Of a stretch of 64,000 bases of DNA, positions 43,811 through 53,285 are shown piece after piece. Source of the DNA: Candidatus Paraprochloron terpiosi LD05 (GTDB taxonomy: Bacteria > Cyanobacteriota > Cyanobacteriia > Cyanobacteriales > Prochloraceae); the NCBI GenBank assembly GCA_018141785.1, contig CP073341.1, forward strand, positions 2,527,422 through 2,591,421, written 5' to 3'. Both the position numbers and the translations under genes were made by a program. The first letter of the stretch is position 1. Each line of letters starts with the position of its first letter. The notes under the pieces were generated by a model that saw nothing but the letters and a program-made list of their open reading frames with translations, had not been told where the DNA came from and did no database searches.

Positions 43811-45069
43811 CTTACACTCTGCGAAGTAGTCCATTCTAGATACGGGGAGATAATTCCGCTGCTTTTCTGTTGGTTATCAATATTTTTTATATTAAAAACT
43901 ATTATATTCTCTATATTAGCTAGGCTTTTTATTCTTGGTATCCCAGCATAAACTGTAATAAAAAAGCTATTTTCATTCAATAAACCACCGGGAATTTTGC
44001 ATTGAGCAACAAAACTCCCCACCTCTTTCTTCTTATCATCGTTGTGATCTAGATTCTCATGAGAACTAAAAACGGTTATTCCTTCTTTTGTGGTAACAAT
44101 TATATGAATCTGACAAGAAGGTAATGGTTCGACAATTTTATACTCAATCTCTATCTTAAATGACTCCCTAGAATCGATTATATTGGTTATATGCCCCCAG
44201 TTATTTCGGATCCGAACAGCTTTAAATTTAAATTCTCTTACCCCAGGGTTGGCGATTCCTTGTTCCCAAATACATTCACCACTGCTTTGTGTGTCATTGG
44301 TTAGATAGAGAGATATAACGTCTTTCCGAGTACCTGCCATTTTTACATTTCCCCGCTCTAACCAGATCACATTATAGCACAATTTATTAATAGCCGCCAT
44401 ATTGTGACTGACAAAGAAAACTGTTCGCCCCTCATTTTCCGCCACATCATTCATTTTCCCCAAACACTTCTTCTGAAAAGCAGCGTCTCCCACCGCCAAA
44501 ACTTCATCCACTATTAAAATCTCCTGTTCCAAATGGGCTGCCACCGCAAATCCCAACCTGACGGACATACCGGAAGAATAGCGTTTCACCGGTGTATCTA
44601 AGAACTTTTCCACCTCCGCAAAAGCGACAATTTCATCAAATTTCTTTTTAATCTCCCCTTTACTCATCCCCAGGATAGCACCATTGAGGAAAATATTCTC
44701 TCTTCCTGTAAGTTCTCCATGAAACCCTGTCCCCACCTCCAACAAACTAGCAACCCGCCCTTTCACATTTACTCTTCCTCTCGTAGGTTCCGTAATGCGG
44801 CTCAAAATCTTTAAGAGGGTAGATTTACCGGCACCATTACGCCCGATAATCCCCACCCGTTCCCCTTGTTTAACCTCAAAAGACACGTCCTGGAGTGCCC
44901 AAAACTCCTCATAGCTTGGTTGTGAATTTTCCTTCCCCCTCAGCTTGGTGGGGATAAACTTGACACGATTAGCTATAACATCCCGCAGAGTTTTATAGGA
45001 TTCCTGCTTCTCGTTAAAAATCATATATTTTTTACTCAGATTTTCCACTTGAATTACGGTATTAGACAT
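43807..45069 (-). CDS. Polysaccharide ABC exporter, ATP-binding subunit with C-terminal Wzt domain
   Basis: A 420-residue ABC ATPase: Walker A GIIGRNGAGKST near residue 82, signature YSSGMSVRLGFAVAAH, Walker B ILIVDEVLAVGD and FVSHNMAAI. After residue 250 a C-terminal beta-sandwich-like region continues for about 160 residues, as in Wzt proteins that recognise the finished polysaccharide's non-reducing end. The domain is rich in Ile/Asn and more AT-rich than the ATPase half. It partners the permease at 45292-46119; the 222-base gap between them holds a Uma2 relict. Confidence 0.92.
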   Translation of the reverse strand: MSNTVIQVENLSKKYMIFNEKQESYKTLRDVIANRVKFIPTKLRGKENSQPSYEEFWALQDVSFEVKQGERVGIIGRNGAGKSTLLKILSRITEPTRGRVNVKGRVASLLEVGTGFHGELTGRENIFLNGAILGMSKGEIKKKFDEIVAFAEVEKFLDTPVKRYSSGMSVRLGFAVAAHLEQEILIVDEVLAVGDAAFQKKCLGKMNDVAENEGRTVFFVSHNMAAINKLCYNVIWLERGNVKMAGTRKDVISLYLTNDTQSSGECIWEQGIANPGVREFKFKAVRIRNNWGHITNIIDSRESFKIEIEYKIVEPLPSCQIHIIVTTKEGITVFSSHENLDHNDDKKKEVGSFVAQCKIPGGLLNENSFFITVYAGIPRIKSLANIENIIVFNIKNIDNQQKSSGIISPYLEWTTSQSVR

Positions 45070-45080
45070 AGTTAATAAAG

Positions 45081-45191
45081 TTAGATTCCTTCCAGATTAA
45101 TTTCCATTTCTCGTAGTCGCGCTGCCAATTTTTCCGCTCGTTGCTCTGCTTCAGTAGCCTTGTGTTCTGCTTTAGTAGCTTTATTAGAGTC
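45081..45191 (-). pseudogene. Coiled-coil tail of a Uma2-family gene
   Basis: The frame ends KATEAEQRAEKLAARLREME followed by INLEGI and TAA, closely resembling the RAETERQRAEKLAQRLLEMG tail of the Uma2 protein at 22258-23055. No catalytic domain remains. It sits between the exporter's ATPase and permease genes. Confidence 0.65.
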
Positions 45192-45291
45192 GAGGGAGAG
45201 AGTTGAGAGAAAGATGATTGGGAGATAAAGTCAGACTTTATTACCCTACTCCCCTAGTCCCGTATTCCCCTCACTGTTCACTGTTCACTGC

Positions 45292-46119
45292 TTAGATGAA
45301 ATCGGCAAAACTTCTTTCTACTTTGCGAAAATACCAAACACCGCTAGCAAATAACAAAAACACCAATACTATAGATAGGATAAATCCCGGTAAATAGAGT
45401 TCAGATTCTCCAACAGAACCCAAAATCGCCCACCGAAAACCATTGATCGCCCCTACCATGGGATTCAAAGAATAGAGTAATCGCCACTTATCTGGTACAA
45501 TACTACTGCTAAAACCCACTGGGGAAATATATAAGCCAAACTGAATGATAAAAGGCACGATATAGCGGAAATCCCGATATTTTACATTCAGGGCTGCTAA
45601 CCACAAACCCGCTCCCATGCTAGCAACAACAACGATCAGGATCCAGAAGGGTAAGGTTAGAATCTGCCAGTTGGGAACGAAGTTATACCAAGCCATCAAC
45701 CCCAACAAAATCATTCCCGAGAGGGCAAAATCCACAAAACTAACTACTACCGCAGAGGTAGGTATAATTAAGCGAGGAAAGTACACTTTAGAAAGTAAAT
45801 TAGCGTTATTAATCAAACTGTTGCTAGAACCCCCAAGAGAATTAGCAAAGAATTGCCAGGGTAACATGGCGGAAAATACCAAAATTGGATAGGGAACACC
45901 TTCTGATGGTAACTTAGCTAACTTACCAAAGATAATCGTAAAAACTATCATAGTAAGAAAGGGTCTAATTAAAGCCCAAGCAACGCCGATGACCGTTTGT
46001 TTGTACCGGATTAAAATGTCCCGCCAAGCTAAAAAATAAAATAATTCCCGGTAGCCCCACAGGTCTAGCCAGTATTGTTTTGAGGTCCTCCCTGCCTCAA
46101 TAACTATTGTCCTTTCCAT
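45292..46119 (-). CDS. Polysaccharide ABC exporter, permease subunit (Wzm-like)
   Basis: 275 residues with about six membrane spans and the ABC-2 permease signature FYFLAWRDILIRYKQTVIGV and LIRPFLTMIVFTIIFG. The sequence GVPYPILVFSAMLPWQFFAN is typical of O-antigen/polysaccharide exporters. It partners the Wzt-type ATPase at 43807-45069. It is a different clade from the permease at 31682, so the window encodes two distinct polysaccharide exporters. Confidence 0.92.
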   Translation of the reverse strand: MERTIVIEAGRTSKQYWLDLWGYRELFYFLAWRDILIRYKQTVIGVAWALIRPFLTMIVFTIIFGKLAKLPSEGVPYPILVFSAMLPWQFFANSLGGSSNSLINNANLLSKVYFPRLIIPTSAVVVSFVDFALSGMILLGLMAWYNFVPNWQILTLPFWILIVVVASMGAGLWLAALNVKYRDFRYIVPFIIQFGLYISPVGFSSSIVPDKWRLLYSLNPMVGAINGFRWAILGSVGESELYLPGFILSIVLVFLLFASGVWYFRKVERSFADFI

Positions 46120-46142
46120 AGAAAAATTGTTATGTTAATAAA

Positions 46143-48338
46143 CTACTTTTTGATCTTCACCCGACCCTTCTTACTATTGCCATTGCTATGGTAGTAAGAG
46201 TAATAATCGGAGGAATAGGAGTAATCTTGATGGGCTTTAGCCACAAGATTGACTACAACTCCCGCTAAATTGCATTTACTCCCTCGCAGGGTTTCCATTG
46301 CATAACGAATCCCGGAGTGAGTCGCTCGCTCCATGGCAGCAACAAACAATATGCTATCCACATCAGTAGCGAAACTCAGGGTATCGGCACTGACGGAAAT
46401 GGGAGGAGTGTCGATGAGTACGTATTTATACTCGTTGCGCCATTCTTGGATCAGTTGCTTCATCCGCTGAGAGCTTAATAGAGTTATTGGATTGGGAGGA
46501 GTGGGCCCTGCGGTGAGTATATCAACTTGATCTCCCTGCTTGTCAATCGACTCACTCCAAGACACATTATCAACGAGCGTCGTACTCAGACCAGTTTCAT
46601 TGTCCTTTTGCGCCAGTTTTTGTATTCTTGGTCGCCGCATATCCCCATCCACCACTAGGGTTTTGTAGCCCATTTCTGCTAGTACTAACCCTAAATTGTA
46701 AGTAACAGTTGTTTTCCCTTCTGAGGGTCTGGTAGAGGTTACAGCTAGCACCTTAGTCTTCTTCCCAGTAGACGTCACCAGATAGCGTAAATTAATTGCT
46801 AGGGAGCTCACGGCTTCCTTAAAAGAGGAACTCTGAGAACTAGCTGGAGCTAATTTAACCAAGGACGGAGGTACTTTTGGTATATTCCCCAGCAGAGGTA
46901 GTCCAGTCAATTCCTTGACCTCTTCTACTTTCTTGACCTTGCTGTCCAGCTTATCTAGCAGCCAAGCTGTTCCTACTCCCAACAGCAATGCTATTATTCC
47001 TGAAATTACCAAACTGCGCTGCACATTAGGGGTGATGGGTCTTTTTGGCAAATAGGGAGGTTCGAGAACTTGCCAAGGAGCCCGTTCTTGGGCTTCGGCA
47101 ATGTTCAATTCTTGCAGCTGTTCCAAAAAGTTATTCACTGTCTTGCTTTTCAACTCTAACTGACCCAAGAGATTGATGTAAACTAGCTGGAGTTGGGGGA
47201 TTCTATCTAGATTCCTGGACACTGACTCTTGCAGTAGCTCAAATTCCGCCAACTCTTGCCTAGCAACAATCATTTCGATTTCCTTGGCCAACATTCTCCG
47301 GGCTAGATCTTGCTTGGTTCGACCAAACCCGGATACTTCCTCCTCAGTTTCTGTGGCCACCACTGCATTTGCCAATAGTTCCTCTTTCCGCTGCTGCAAC
47401 AAGTTTTCGATTTCCTCTTGTCTCAATCTTAAATCTTCCAATAAGGGAAAAGAGTCTTGGAACCGAGTCCTCTCTAGACTGTATTCCGTTGCTATTTTTT
47501 CCCCTTCCTGCTCTAATCTTTGATAAATCCGATCATCAGAGAGTACGGAGTTAACCAGAGCAATAGCAGGCTCCTCCCCAGCAGAGCGCAGTTGGTTTTG
47601 CAACTCCCTATACTGGGTTTCAGTGGCACTGAGAGCTACTTTTAATTGATCAATTTTCTGGAGCAATTCTTGTTTATAGTGACTTACTTGGGTACCGTAG
47701 ACTTTGTAGTCAATGATGCCATGGGTTTGGCGGAAATTAAGCAGTTCCTCTGTTGCTGCTGTCAGTTCTTTTTGTGCTTTAGGCAGTTGTTGGTTAATAA
47801 ATTGAATGGCGTTGGTTACTGGAGATTTCTGTCGCTCCAGGCTATAGTTGACATAGGTTTGACCCAAAACTTCCAGGACAGCTTGGGTTCTTGCGGGATC
47901 CGTATCCTGATAGGATACGATCAGCACGTCGGCGATTCCTGCTTGTGTGATAGACATATTGTTTATCACTTGAGGAATAGAAACCTCAAATTCCCCTATT
48001 AATTTTTTTATTGCACTACCAATCATGGCTTGAGATTGCAAAACCAGAATTTCTGTGGATAAGTCGTTTCTGCGGAATCCCTGGATATTTGTGATGGATA
48101 TGTCGGGAAGATCTGGTCTAGATGAGGAGTTTGTTAGTAAAATCAGAGTTTCGGAGACATATTCGGGGGTTTTGGTGAAGATTATGCCACAGGATACTCC
48201 GAAGACAGCAATAGTTACTGCCAGTGCTGCTTTCCATTGCCGAACCAGACTCTGAGTTAACTGGGCTAAAGATAAGTCTGTTTCTGTACTAGGGATATTT
48301 TGAGAGTAGGATTGGAATGTTTTGCTATTCATTTTCAA
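46143..48338 (-). CDS. Polysaccharide biosynthesis tyrosine autokinase (Wzc/BY-kinase)
   Basis: A 731-residue inner-membrane protein. A Wzz-type N-terminal domain has a first span near residues 38-56, a long periplasmic coiled-coil region with PKAQKELTAATEELLNFRQT and a GNVL-like segment, and a second span near 445-465 (LVISGIIALLLGVGTAWLL) with the Pro-rich PYLPKRPITPNV. The cytoplasmic BY-kinase has Walker A STRPSEGKTTV, A' VVDGDMRRPR and B VLIDTPP. The C-terminus is a Tyr cluster (YSYSSDYYSYYHS), the autophosphorylation tail. It controls polymer length or export. It overlaps the downstream end of the WbuB-like gene by four bases. Confidence 0.93.
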   Translation of the reverse strand: MKMNSKTFQSYSQNIPSTETDLSLAQLTQSLVRQWKAALAVTIAVFGVSCGIIFTKTPEYVSETLILLTNSSSRPDLPDISITNIQGFRRNDLSTEILVLQSQAMIGSAIKKLIGEFEVSIPQVINNMSITQAGIADVLIVSYQDTDPARTQAVLEVLGQTYVNYSLERQKSPVTNAIQFINQQLPKAQKELTAATEELLNFRQTHGIIDYKVYGTQVSHYKQELLQKIDQLKVALSATETQYRELQNQLRSAGEEPAIALVNSVLSDDRIYQRLEQEGEKIATEYSLERTRFQDSFPLLEDLRLRQEEIENLLQQRKEELLANAVVATETEEEVSGFGRTKQDLARRMLAKEIEMIVARQELAEFELLQESVSRNLDRIPQLQLVYINLLGQLELKSKTVNNFLEQLQELNIAEAQERAPWQVLEPPYLPKRPITPNVQRSLVISGIIALLLGVGTAWLLDKLDSKVKKVEEVKELTGLPLLGNIPKVPPSLVKLAPASSQSSSFKEAVSSLAINLRYLVTSTGKKTKVLAVTSTRPSEGKTTVTYNLGLVLAEMGYKTLVVDGDMRRPRIQKLAQKDNETGLSTTLVDNVSWSESIDKQGDQVDILTAGPTPPNPITLLSSQRMKQLIQEWRNEYKYVLIDTPPISVSADTLSFATDVDSILFVAAMERATHSGIRYAMETLRGSKCNLAGVVVNLVAKAHQDYSYSSDYYSYYHSNGNSKKGRVKIKK

Positions 48339-49588
48339 TTCAAGGTATTAATACAATAGTGTAACACTTGGTAATATTCCTGGGCAATTATTTTCGGGGT
48401 AAAGTGGGATTGGAGATAATTGCGGCCTGCCTTACCCATTTGAGCTACTTTTTGCGGGTTTAAGTAAAGTTGGCTAATAAATTCCCCTAGACTTTTTCCA
48501 TCCCCATTATCGAATGCCTCACCGCAGTTGGCATTTTTTAAGAGCTGGCGCAGATAGGAATGGGGTTCGCAGATGGCCGCCACCGGGCGCCCAGCAGCTA
48601 AAATACCATAGATTTTGCTAGGGGCTATTATGCCTTCTAAACCCGGGGCAATGCTAACTAAACCTAAGTCGCAGCTGGTTAGGGAGTAAGGAAGGACTTC
48701 TTTGTCTTGATAGGGCAAAAATAAACAGTTGGATAACTTAGCCTCATTTACCAGTTCCTGACATCTTGGCAACTTAGCTCCAGCACCAATAAACACAAAC
48801 TGAATCGGTTCTTTTTTGAGCAGTTCAGCCGCAGCCATAATTGTATCTAAATCGTGACACCTGCCTAAGTTCCCTGAGTAGAGCACCACAAATTTATCTG
48901 TTAAGCCATATTTCTGAGCAAACCAGTTTTTGTGTTTGTATATAGGTCTAATCACCTGGGGGTTAGCCCAATTATGAATAACGGCAATCTTTTCTTTGAA
49001 TTGGGGGTGGCGCTTGAGAATGCTGTCTTTCATTGTATTACTTATAGCAACAATCGCTTCCGCTTCTTGCCAAACCAAGCGGTTTATGCGGTGCCACAAT
49101 CGTACCAGCCAATGGTTATGAGAGATGACATTGAGTTTTACTGCTACATCAGGATATAAATCGTAGACTAAACAGACATAAGATACGCTGAACAATTTTT
49201 TTGTTAAGTAGCCCACAATACCTAAAAATGGAGGTGCTGTGGTGAGGAGTAAAATATCCCCACGGCAGCAAGGATTGAGTAAATGGAAGGCGGAACGCAG
49301 GCAAAATAACAGGCCATTGATTACTTTGCCTCGAATTCTTTTCGGCCAGAGCAGGGAAAACTGGGAACGTTTGACCCACAAAGAATCGGTCAATTCAACT
49401 GGTATGGCCTTACTCTTATTTTTAGCATATCTTGGCTGACTTGTCAAGATGTGAATTTCGATTCCCTGTTCTTTTAATTGAAGTGCCAGTTCTTCAATTA
49501 ACTGACCGGTAGCTGCATAGTCTGGGGGATAAAACTCGGTTATTAAGCTTAACTTAAATTGAGTATCATACCAATAACTTTTTTTCAA
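48335..49588 (-). CDS. WbuB-like GT4 glycosyltransferase
   Basis: A 417-residue GT-B transferase that opens LSLITEFYPPDYAATGQLIE, a typical WbuB/WcaI-type start, and has VCLVYDLYPDVAVKLNVI, VVLYSGNLGRCHDLDTIMAA and APSKIYGILAAGRPVAAICE in the donor-binding half. It likely adds an early sugar of the polysaccharide repeat. It is the first gene of the minus-strand run that continues with the autokinase and the second ABC exporter, with a 4-base overlap at its end. The upstream flank is IS-derived sequence. Confidence 0.88.
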   Translation of the reverse strand: MKKSYWYDTQFKLSLITEFYPPDYAATGQLIEELALQLKEQGIEIHILTSQPRYAKNKSKAIPVELTDSLWVKRSQFSLLWPKRIRGKVINGLLFCLRSAFHLLNPCCRGDILLLTTAPPFLGIVGYLTKKLFSVSYVCLVYDLYPDVAVKLNVISHNHWLVRLWHRINRLVWQEAEAIVAISNTMKDSILKRHPQFKEKIAVIHNWANPQVIRPIYKHKNWFAQKYGLTDKFVVLYSGNLGRCHDLDTIMAAAELLKKEPIQFVFIGAGAKLPRCQELVNEAKLSNCLFLPYQDKEVLPYSLTSCDLGLVSIAPGLEGIIAPSKIYGILAAGRPVAAICEPHSYLRQLLKNANCGEAFDNGDGKSLGEFISQLYLNPQKVAQMGKAGRNYLQSHFTPKIIAQEYYQVLHYCINTLN

Positions 49589-49749
49589 TGTGTTATCTTG
49601 ATCTATATGGTTGAAAATTTGATTTTTATTTGCACGGAGGCTCGGGATCCCTGAAGCGCAACGGCTGGATATATATATTATATCAAAAACCCGTTCGTTT
49701 TGAATTAGTTGGGGACGGCGAATGAGGTCATCTCTAGCAGCTAAAATCG

Positions 49750-50230
49750 GGGGATTCTTGGGACGCCTTGGGCGGCACCTTCGGTGACAACGACCGGATT
49801 TAACTACGCAGGATTACTCCAACGTAGCCAGAGACCCAGTCTCCCCAAGCGTATGAGTTCGGCGTGCCCCGCCGAACTTAGCCCTTTTTTTAGGATGTTG
49901 ATGGCTGCGTTTACATCTCTATCTGCCACATACCCACAATGGTTGCAAACATTGGTTCTACATGACAGCTATTTCTTGACTGTTTGACCAGAATTAGAAC
50001 AATGTTTATTGCAAGGCAAAAGAGCTTTTTTGTTTTTTGCTTTGAACTCAATTGTAATCATATTTTTACTCTAACATTTTCGGCATCAAATTTTAACCTT
50101 TTCAGATGTGATCTTGGTGACGCCGCACTTGGTTTGCCTTCAGGTTCTTAGGGTCTGAAGGCCCCTAAGGGCAAACCGGTGCACCGCGTCGCCTTATCCC
50201 CCGCATAAATGACGGGGGCTTGCGGCTGCC
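49750..50230 (-). mobile_element. Remnant of an IS200/IS605-group element
   Basis: Holds a decayed tnpB end (49804-50030) and, at the other side, stem-loops CGGTTTGCC-type and CCCCCGC...GCGGGGG near 50140-50215 that resemble the folded ends of this group. No tnpA is present here. The element's right boundary coincides with the truncated 5' end of the dienelactone hydrolase gene. Confidence 0.65.
49804..50030 (-). pseudogene. Decayed TnpB C-terminus
   Basis: The frame reads CNKHCSNSGQTVKK, a TAG at 49969-49971, LSCRTNVCNHCGYVADRDVN and AAINILKKGLSSAGH, then stop at 49804. The CxHCSxxGQ...CxHCG zinc ribbon and the DRDVNAAxNIL catalytic Asp are the TnpB hallmark, but one zinc Cys is Ser and the frame is broken. 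Upstream domains are lost. Confidence 0.8.
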
Positions 50231-50241
50231 CGTATATTATC

Positions 50242-50637
50242 TCGTCAGATCGAGTAGGTTGTATTGATTTTTGCTTTGGTGGTCACGTTGCCTATTTAGC
50301 TGCTAACCTAGATAATATCAAAGCTACAGCTTCCTTCTATGGGGTCGGTATTACCACTTGGTCTCCTGGAGGAGGGAAACCGACAATCAGACGCACCGGA
50401 GCAATTAAAGGGACTCTCTATGGTTTTTTTGGTTTGGAAGATGGTAGTATTCCCGTGACACAGGTAGAGGAAATTGAAGCAGAATTGACTAAATATAACA
50501 TTCCCCACCGGATTTTTACCTATGAGGGTGCGGATCATGGCTTTTTCTGCGATGCTCGTGGGAGTTATAATCCCATAGCAGCAGAAGATGCTTGGAAACA
50601 AGTGCTAGAGTTATTTGCAGCAAAGCTTAAAGATTGA
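50242..50637 (+). pseudogene. 5'-truncated dienelactone hydrolase family gene
   Basis: About 130 codons of a dienelactone hydrolase: RVGCIDFCFGGHVAYLAANL with the nucleophile Cys in FCFGG, GLEDGS with the catalytic Asp and YEGADHGFFCDARGSYNP with the catalytic His. The first ~100 residues of the usual 240 are missing and replaced by IS200/IS605-end sequence. The catalytic triad survives but the N-terminal half of the fold does not. It ends six bases before the ribosomal-protein S1-like gene. Confidence 0.72.
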
Positions 50638-50642
50638 CGACC

Positions 50643-51515
50643 ATGGGACTTTATGACGATTTTGCCAAGGGGCTGGAAGAACATGACTACCAGTTTGAGA
50701 AAGGACAGGTAGTACGGGGGAAGGTGGTGGAACGAGACGCTAAGGGAGTTTATGTGGATATTGGGGCTAAGTCTCCTGGTTTCGTTCCTCTGGAAGAGGT
50801 TTCTTTCCATAAGACGGGTTCTATCTCCGAGTTGTTACCCTTAGAAGAGGAGATAGAATTTCTCATTATCCGGGAACAGAATGAAGATGGTCAAGTAACT
50901 CTTTCCCGTCGTCAGTTGGAAATAAAGTATATTTGGGAAGATTTAGCTGAAATGGCAGCTGAGAGTCGTTCAGTACAAATCAAGGTGACGGGAACTAATA
51001 AGGGGGGTATTGTGGGGGAGGTAGAAGGGCTGAGAGGTTTCATCCCCCGATCTCACCTGGTACAATCCAACAAGCTGGATTCTCTCATCGGCGAAACCCT
51101 GACTGCAAATTTTTTGGAAGTGGATCGGGAACGGAATAAGTTGGTCTTGTCTCAGCGTCAAGCTGTTCGTGCTGCTGCTATGGAAAAATTGGTAGTGGGA
51201 ACTCTAGTTGAGGGTAAGGTGGCGAATATTAAGCCCTATGGGGTGTTTGTGGATTTAGGTCCAGTGACGGGTTTGCTCCATATTCGACAAGTTAGCGGTA
51301 AGAGGGTCGATTCTCTGGAAGCAAATTTTCAAGTGGGACAGGAAATTAAAGTGGTGGTGGCTGAAATAGATGAGTACGAAAATCGCATCTCACTCTCCAC
51401 TAAGGTTTTGGAAAGCTACCCGGGAGAGATTTTAGAGAAAATGGCAGTGGTTATGGCTAATGCTGAAGAAAGGGTAGAACAGTTATCACGTACCACGGAC
51501 GTACCAGGACAGTAA
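50643..51515 (+). CDS. S1 RNA-binding protein (short 30S ribosomal protein S1 type)
   Basis: A 290-residue protein with S1 domains: residues ~22-95 (GQVVRGKVVERDAKGVYVDI), a middle segment VEGLRGFIPRSHLVQ, and a third at ~195-260 (VGTLVEGKVANIKPYGVFVD). The length fits the shorter cyanobacterial S1 homologue often labelled rps1b, not the full-length S1. It would bind mRNA or single-stranded RNA near the ribosome. ATG 50643 is used; a TTG three codons upstream overlaps the hydrolase fragment's stop. The paralogue with full domain set is not in this window. Confidence 0.83.
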   Translation: MGLYDDFAKGLEEHDYQFEKGQVVRGKVVERDAKGVYVDIGAKSPGFVPLEEVSFHKTGSISELLPLEEEIEFLIIREQNEDGQVTLSRRQLEIKYIWEDLAEMAAESRSVQIKVTGTNKGGIVGEVEGLRGFIPRSHLVQSNKLDSLIGETLTANFLEVDRERNKLVLSQRQAVRAAAMEKLVVGTLVEGKVANIKPYGVFVDLGPVTGLLHIRQVSGKRVDSLEANFQVGQEIKVVVAEIDEYENRISLSTKVLESYPGEILEKMAVVMANAEERVEQLSRTTDVPGQ

Positions 51516-51572
51516 CCAGTTTAGCTAGGAGTAGCGTAATTAACTAAGTAATTTTTCATGCTAGCTGTTATA

Positions 51573-51644
51573 AACCGCAGATGAACACAGATATTCGCTG
51601 ATAATCGAACCTCTCTGCGTCTCTGCGCCTCTGCGTGAAACTAT
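51573..51644. repeat. Dispersed CGCAGATGAA and CTCTGCGCCTCTGCG repeats
   Basis: A cgcagatgaaca unit is followed by CCTCTCTGCGTCTCTGCGCC and TCTGCGTGAAAC. Close variants appear at 33868-33898, 39629-39655 and 62345-62370. This 168-bp gap holds nothing else I can identify. Confidence 0.7.
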
Positions 51645-51683
51645 ACTATAATATAGTAATAATATCCCAAAACCAACTCCTCC

Positions 51684-53261
51684 ATGTCCATCGCAATTGA
51701 TTTTGGTACCAGTAACACCGTAATTGCTCGCTGGAACTCAGTTACAGAAGAAGCAGAAATCCTGAATTTGTCGGGAATGTCCCAAAAATTGAACCTGAGT
51801 CCCCCTCTGATACCTAGTTTAGTCTATGTAGAAAATGCTCAGCAGGGAAAAATCCTCTTGGGAGCTGAAGTACGGGAGCAGGGTTTGGACCTGAATAACG
51901 ACCCTCGCTTCTTCAGCAACTTCAAACGAGGTATAGGAGGAAGTTTAGGCTTCTTCCCGGAGTTAGACCAACGTACTGTGACTTTCGAGCAAGTGGGAGA
52001 GTGGTTTCTCCAAGCATTACTTGCTCAAGTAGAGACACCAGAGTCTTTAGTGCTGACAGTTCCTGTAGATAGCTTTGAAGTGTACCGTAATTGGTTGACA
52101 GGAGCTTGTGAAGGTTGGCAGACAAAAAAGGTTCGTATTATCGACGAACCTACAGCAGCTGCTCTAGGCTATGGTACCGCAGAAGGGGACATATTGTTAG
52201 TGGTGGATTTTGGGGGTGGTACTCTGGATCTGTCCCTGGTGCAATTAAATACAGGCATTACTAAGGAACCCCAGGGGTTTATCCTCAAGTGGGGGACGAA
52301 GTTATTGGGGAAAAGTGAGACCCAAAACCAGAGAACTGCTCGGGTCTTAGGTAAAGTGGGGGAAAACCTGGGGGGTTCGGACATAGATAATTGGTTGGTA
52401 AACTATTTCGCCCAAACTCAAAAGTTACCCAAATCCTCTTTAACCACTCGTTTAGCAGAACGATTAAAAATCAACCTATCTACTGCCACTGAAGCTCAGG
52501 AAGTATATTGTGATGATCCAACTGGCAAGACTTATGAGTTAGCATTAGATCGTCAGACTTTCCAGAACATTCTCACAGAGAATAAATTCTTTGAGCGATT
52601 GGATCAATTAATGACCTCAGTCTTGCAACAGGGGAGACGAAGAGGTATTGAAGTGGAGGATATAGACGCGGTTTTGTTAGTGGGGGGAGGGGTACAAATG
52701 CCTGCCTTCAAAAGTTGGGTGGAGGGATATTTTGACCCAGCTAAGATAAAAAGTCATCTTCCCATGACCGCAATTGCTTCTGGAGCGTTACAATTAGCTC
52801 AGGGTTACCAACTCCAGGATTTTCTCTACCACAGTTACGGTATTCGTTATTGGAACCAACAGGAACAGTGTCACAGTTGGCATCCTCTTATTAGAAGGGG
52901 ACAACCCTATCCTATGAAAGAACCCGTAGAGTTGGTTTTGGGTGCTTCTGTGGAAAATCAATCCCAGATAGAGTTAATTATTGGGGAATTGGGGTCTGAT
53001 ATTGGCAGTACAGAAGTTTATTTCTCTGGGGATCGCCTTCTTACTCGAACCATAGAGTCAGAACAAACCGTGGTTAAACCCCTGAATGACAAAAATGGGG
53101 GACAAAACATCGCTCAGTTGAACCCTCCCGGACAACCGGGGAAGGATAGAATTAAAGTTCAGTTCCGGGTGGACGAGGATGGTTTTCTCCGCATGACAGT
53201 GGAAGATTTGCTTTTATTCTCTACTCTATTGGATGATTGTAAAGTAGCTCAGTTGAGTTAG
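51684..53261 (+). CDS. Hsp70-family protein (DnaK-like ATPase, atypical)
   Basis: 525 residues with Hsp70 actin-fold motifs: SIAIDFGTSNTVIARWN at the start, RIIDEPTAAALGYG, LLVVDFGGGTLDLSLVQL and AVLLVGGGVQMPAFKSWV. The C-terminal ~150 residues look like a substrate-binding-domain relative but are too divergent from DnaK to name partners. The length is shorter than DnaK (639 here). Its role may be a specialised chaperone; no DnaJ gene adjoins it. It is preceded by an intergenic repeat. Confidence 0.86.
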   Translation: MSIAIDFGTSNTVIARWNSVTEEAEILNLSGMSQKLNLSPPLIPSLVYVENAQQGKILLGAEVREQGLDLNNDPRFFSNFKRGIGGSLGFFPELDQRTVTFEQVGEWFLQALLAQVETPESLVLTVPVDSFEVYRNWLTGACEGWQTKKVRIIDEPTAAALGYGTAEGDILLVVDFGGGTLDLSLVQLNTGITKEPQGFILKWGTKLLGKSETQNQRTARVLGKVGENLGGSDIDNWLVNYFAQTQKLPKSSLTTRLAERLKINLSTATEAQEVYCDDPTGKTYELALDRQTFQNILTENKFFERLDQLMTSVLQQGRRRGIEVEDIDAVLLVGGGVQMPAFKSWVEGYFDPAKIKSHLPMTAIASGALQLAQGYQLQDFLYHSYGIRYWNQQEQCHSWHPLIRRGQPYPMKEPVELVLGASVENQSQIELIIGELGSDIGSTEVYFSGDRLLTRTIESEQTVVKPLNDKNGGQNIAQLNPPGQPGKDRIKVQFRVDEDGFLRMTVEDLLLFSTLLDDCKVAQLS

Positions 53262-53285
53262 AGGTAGTATTTTTTTTGTTTCACA

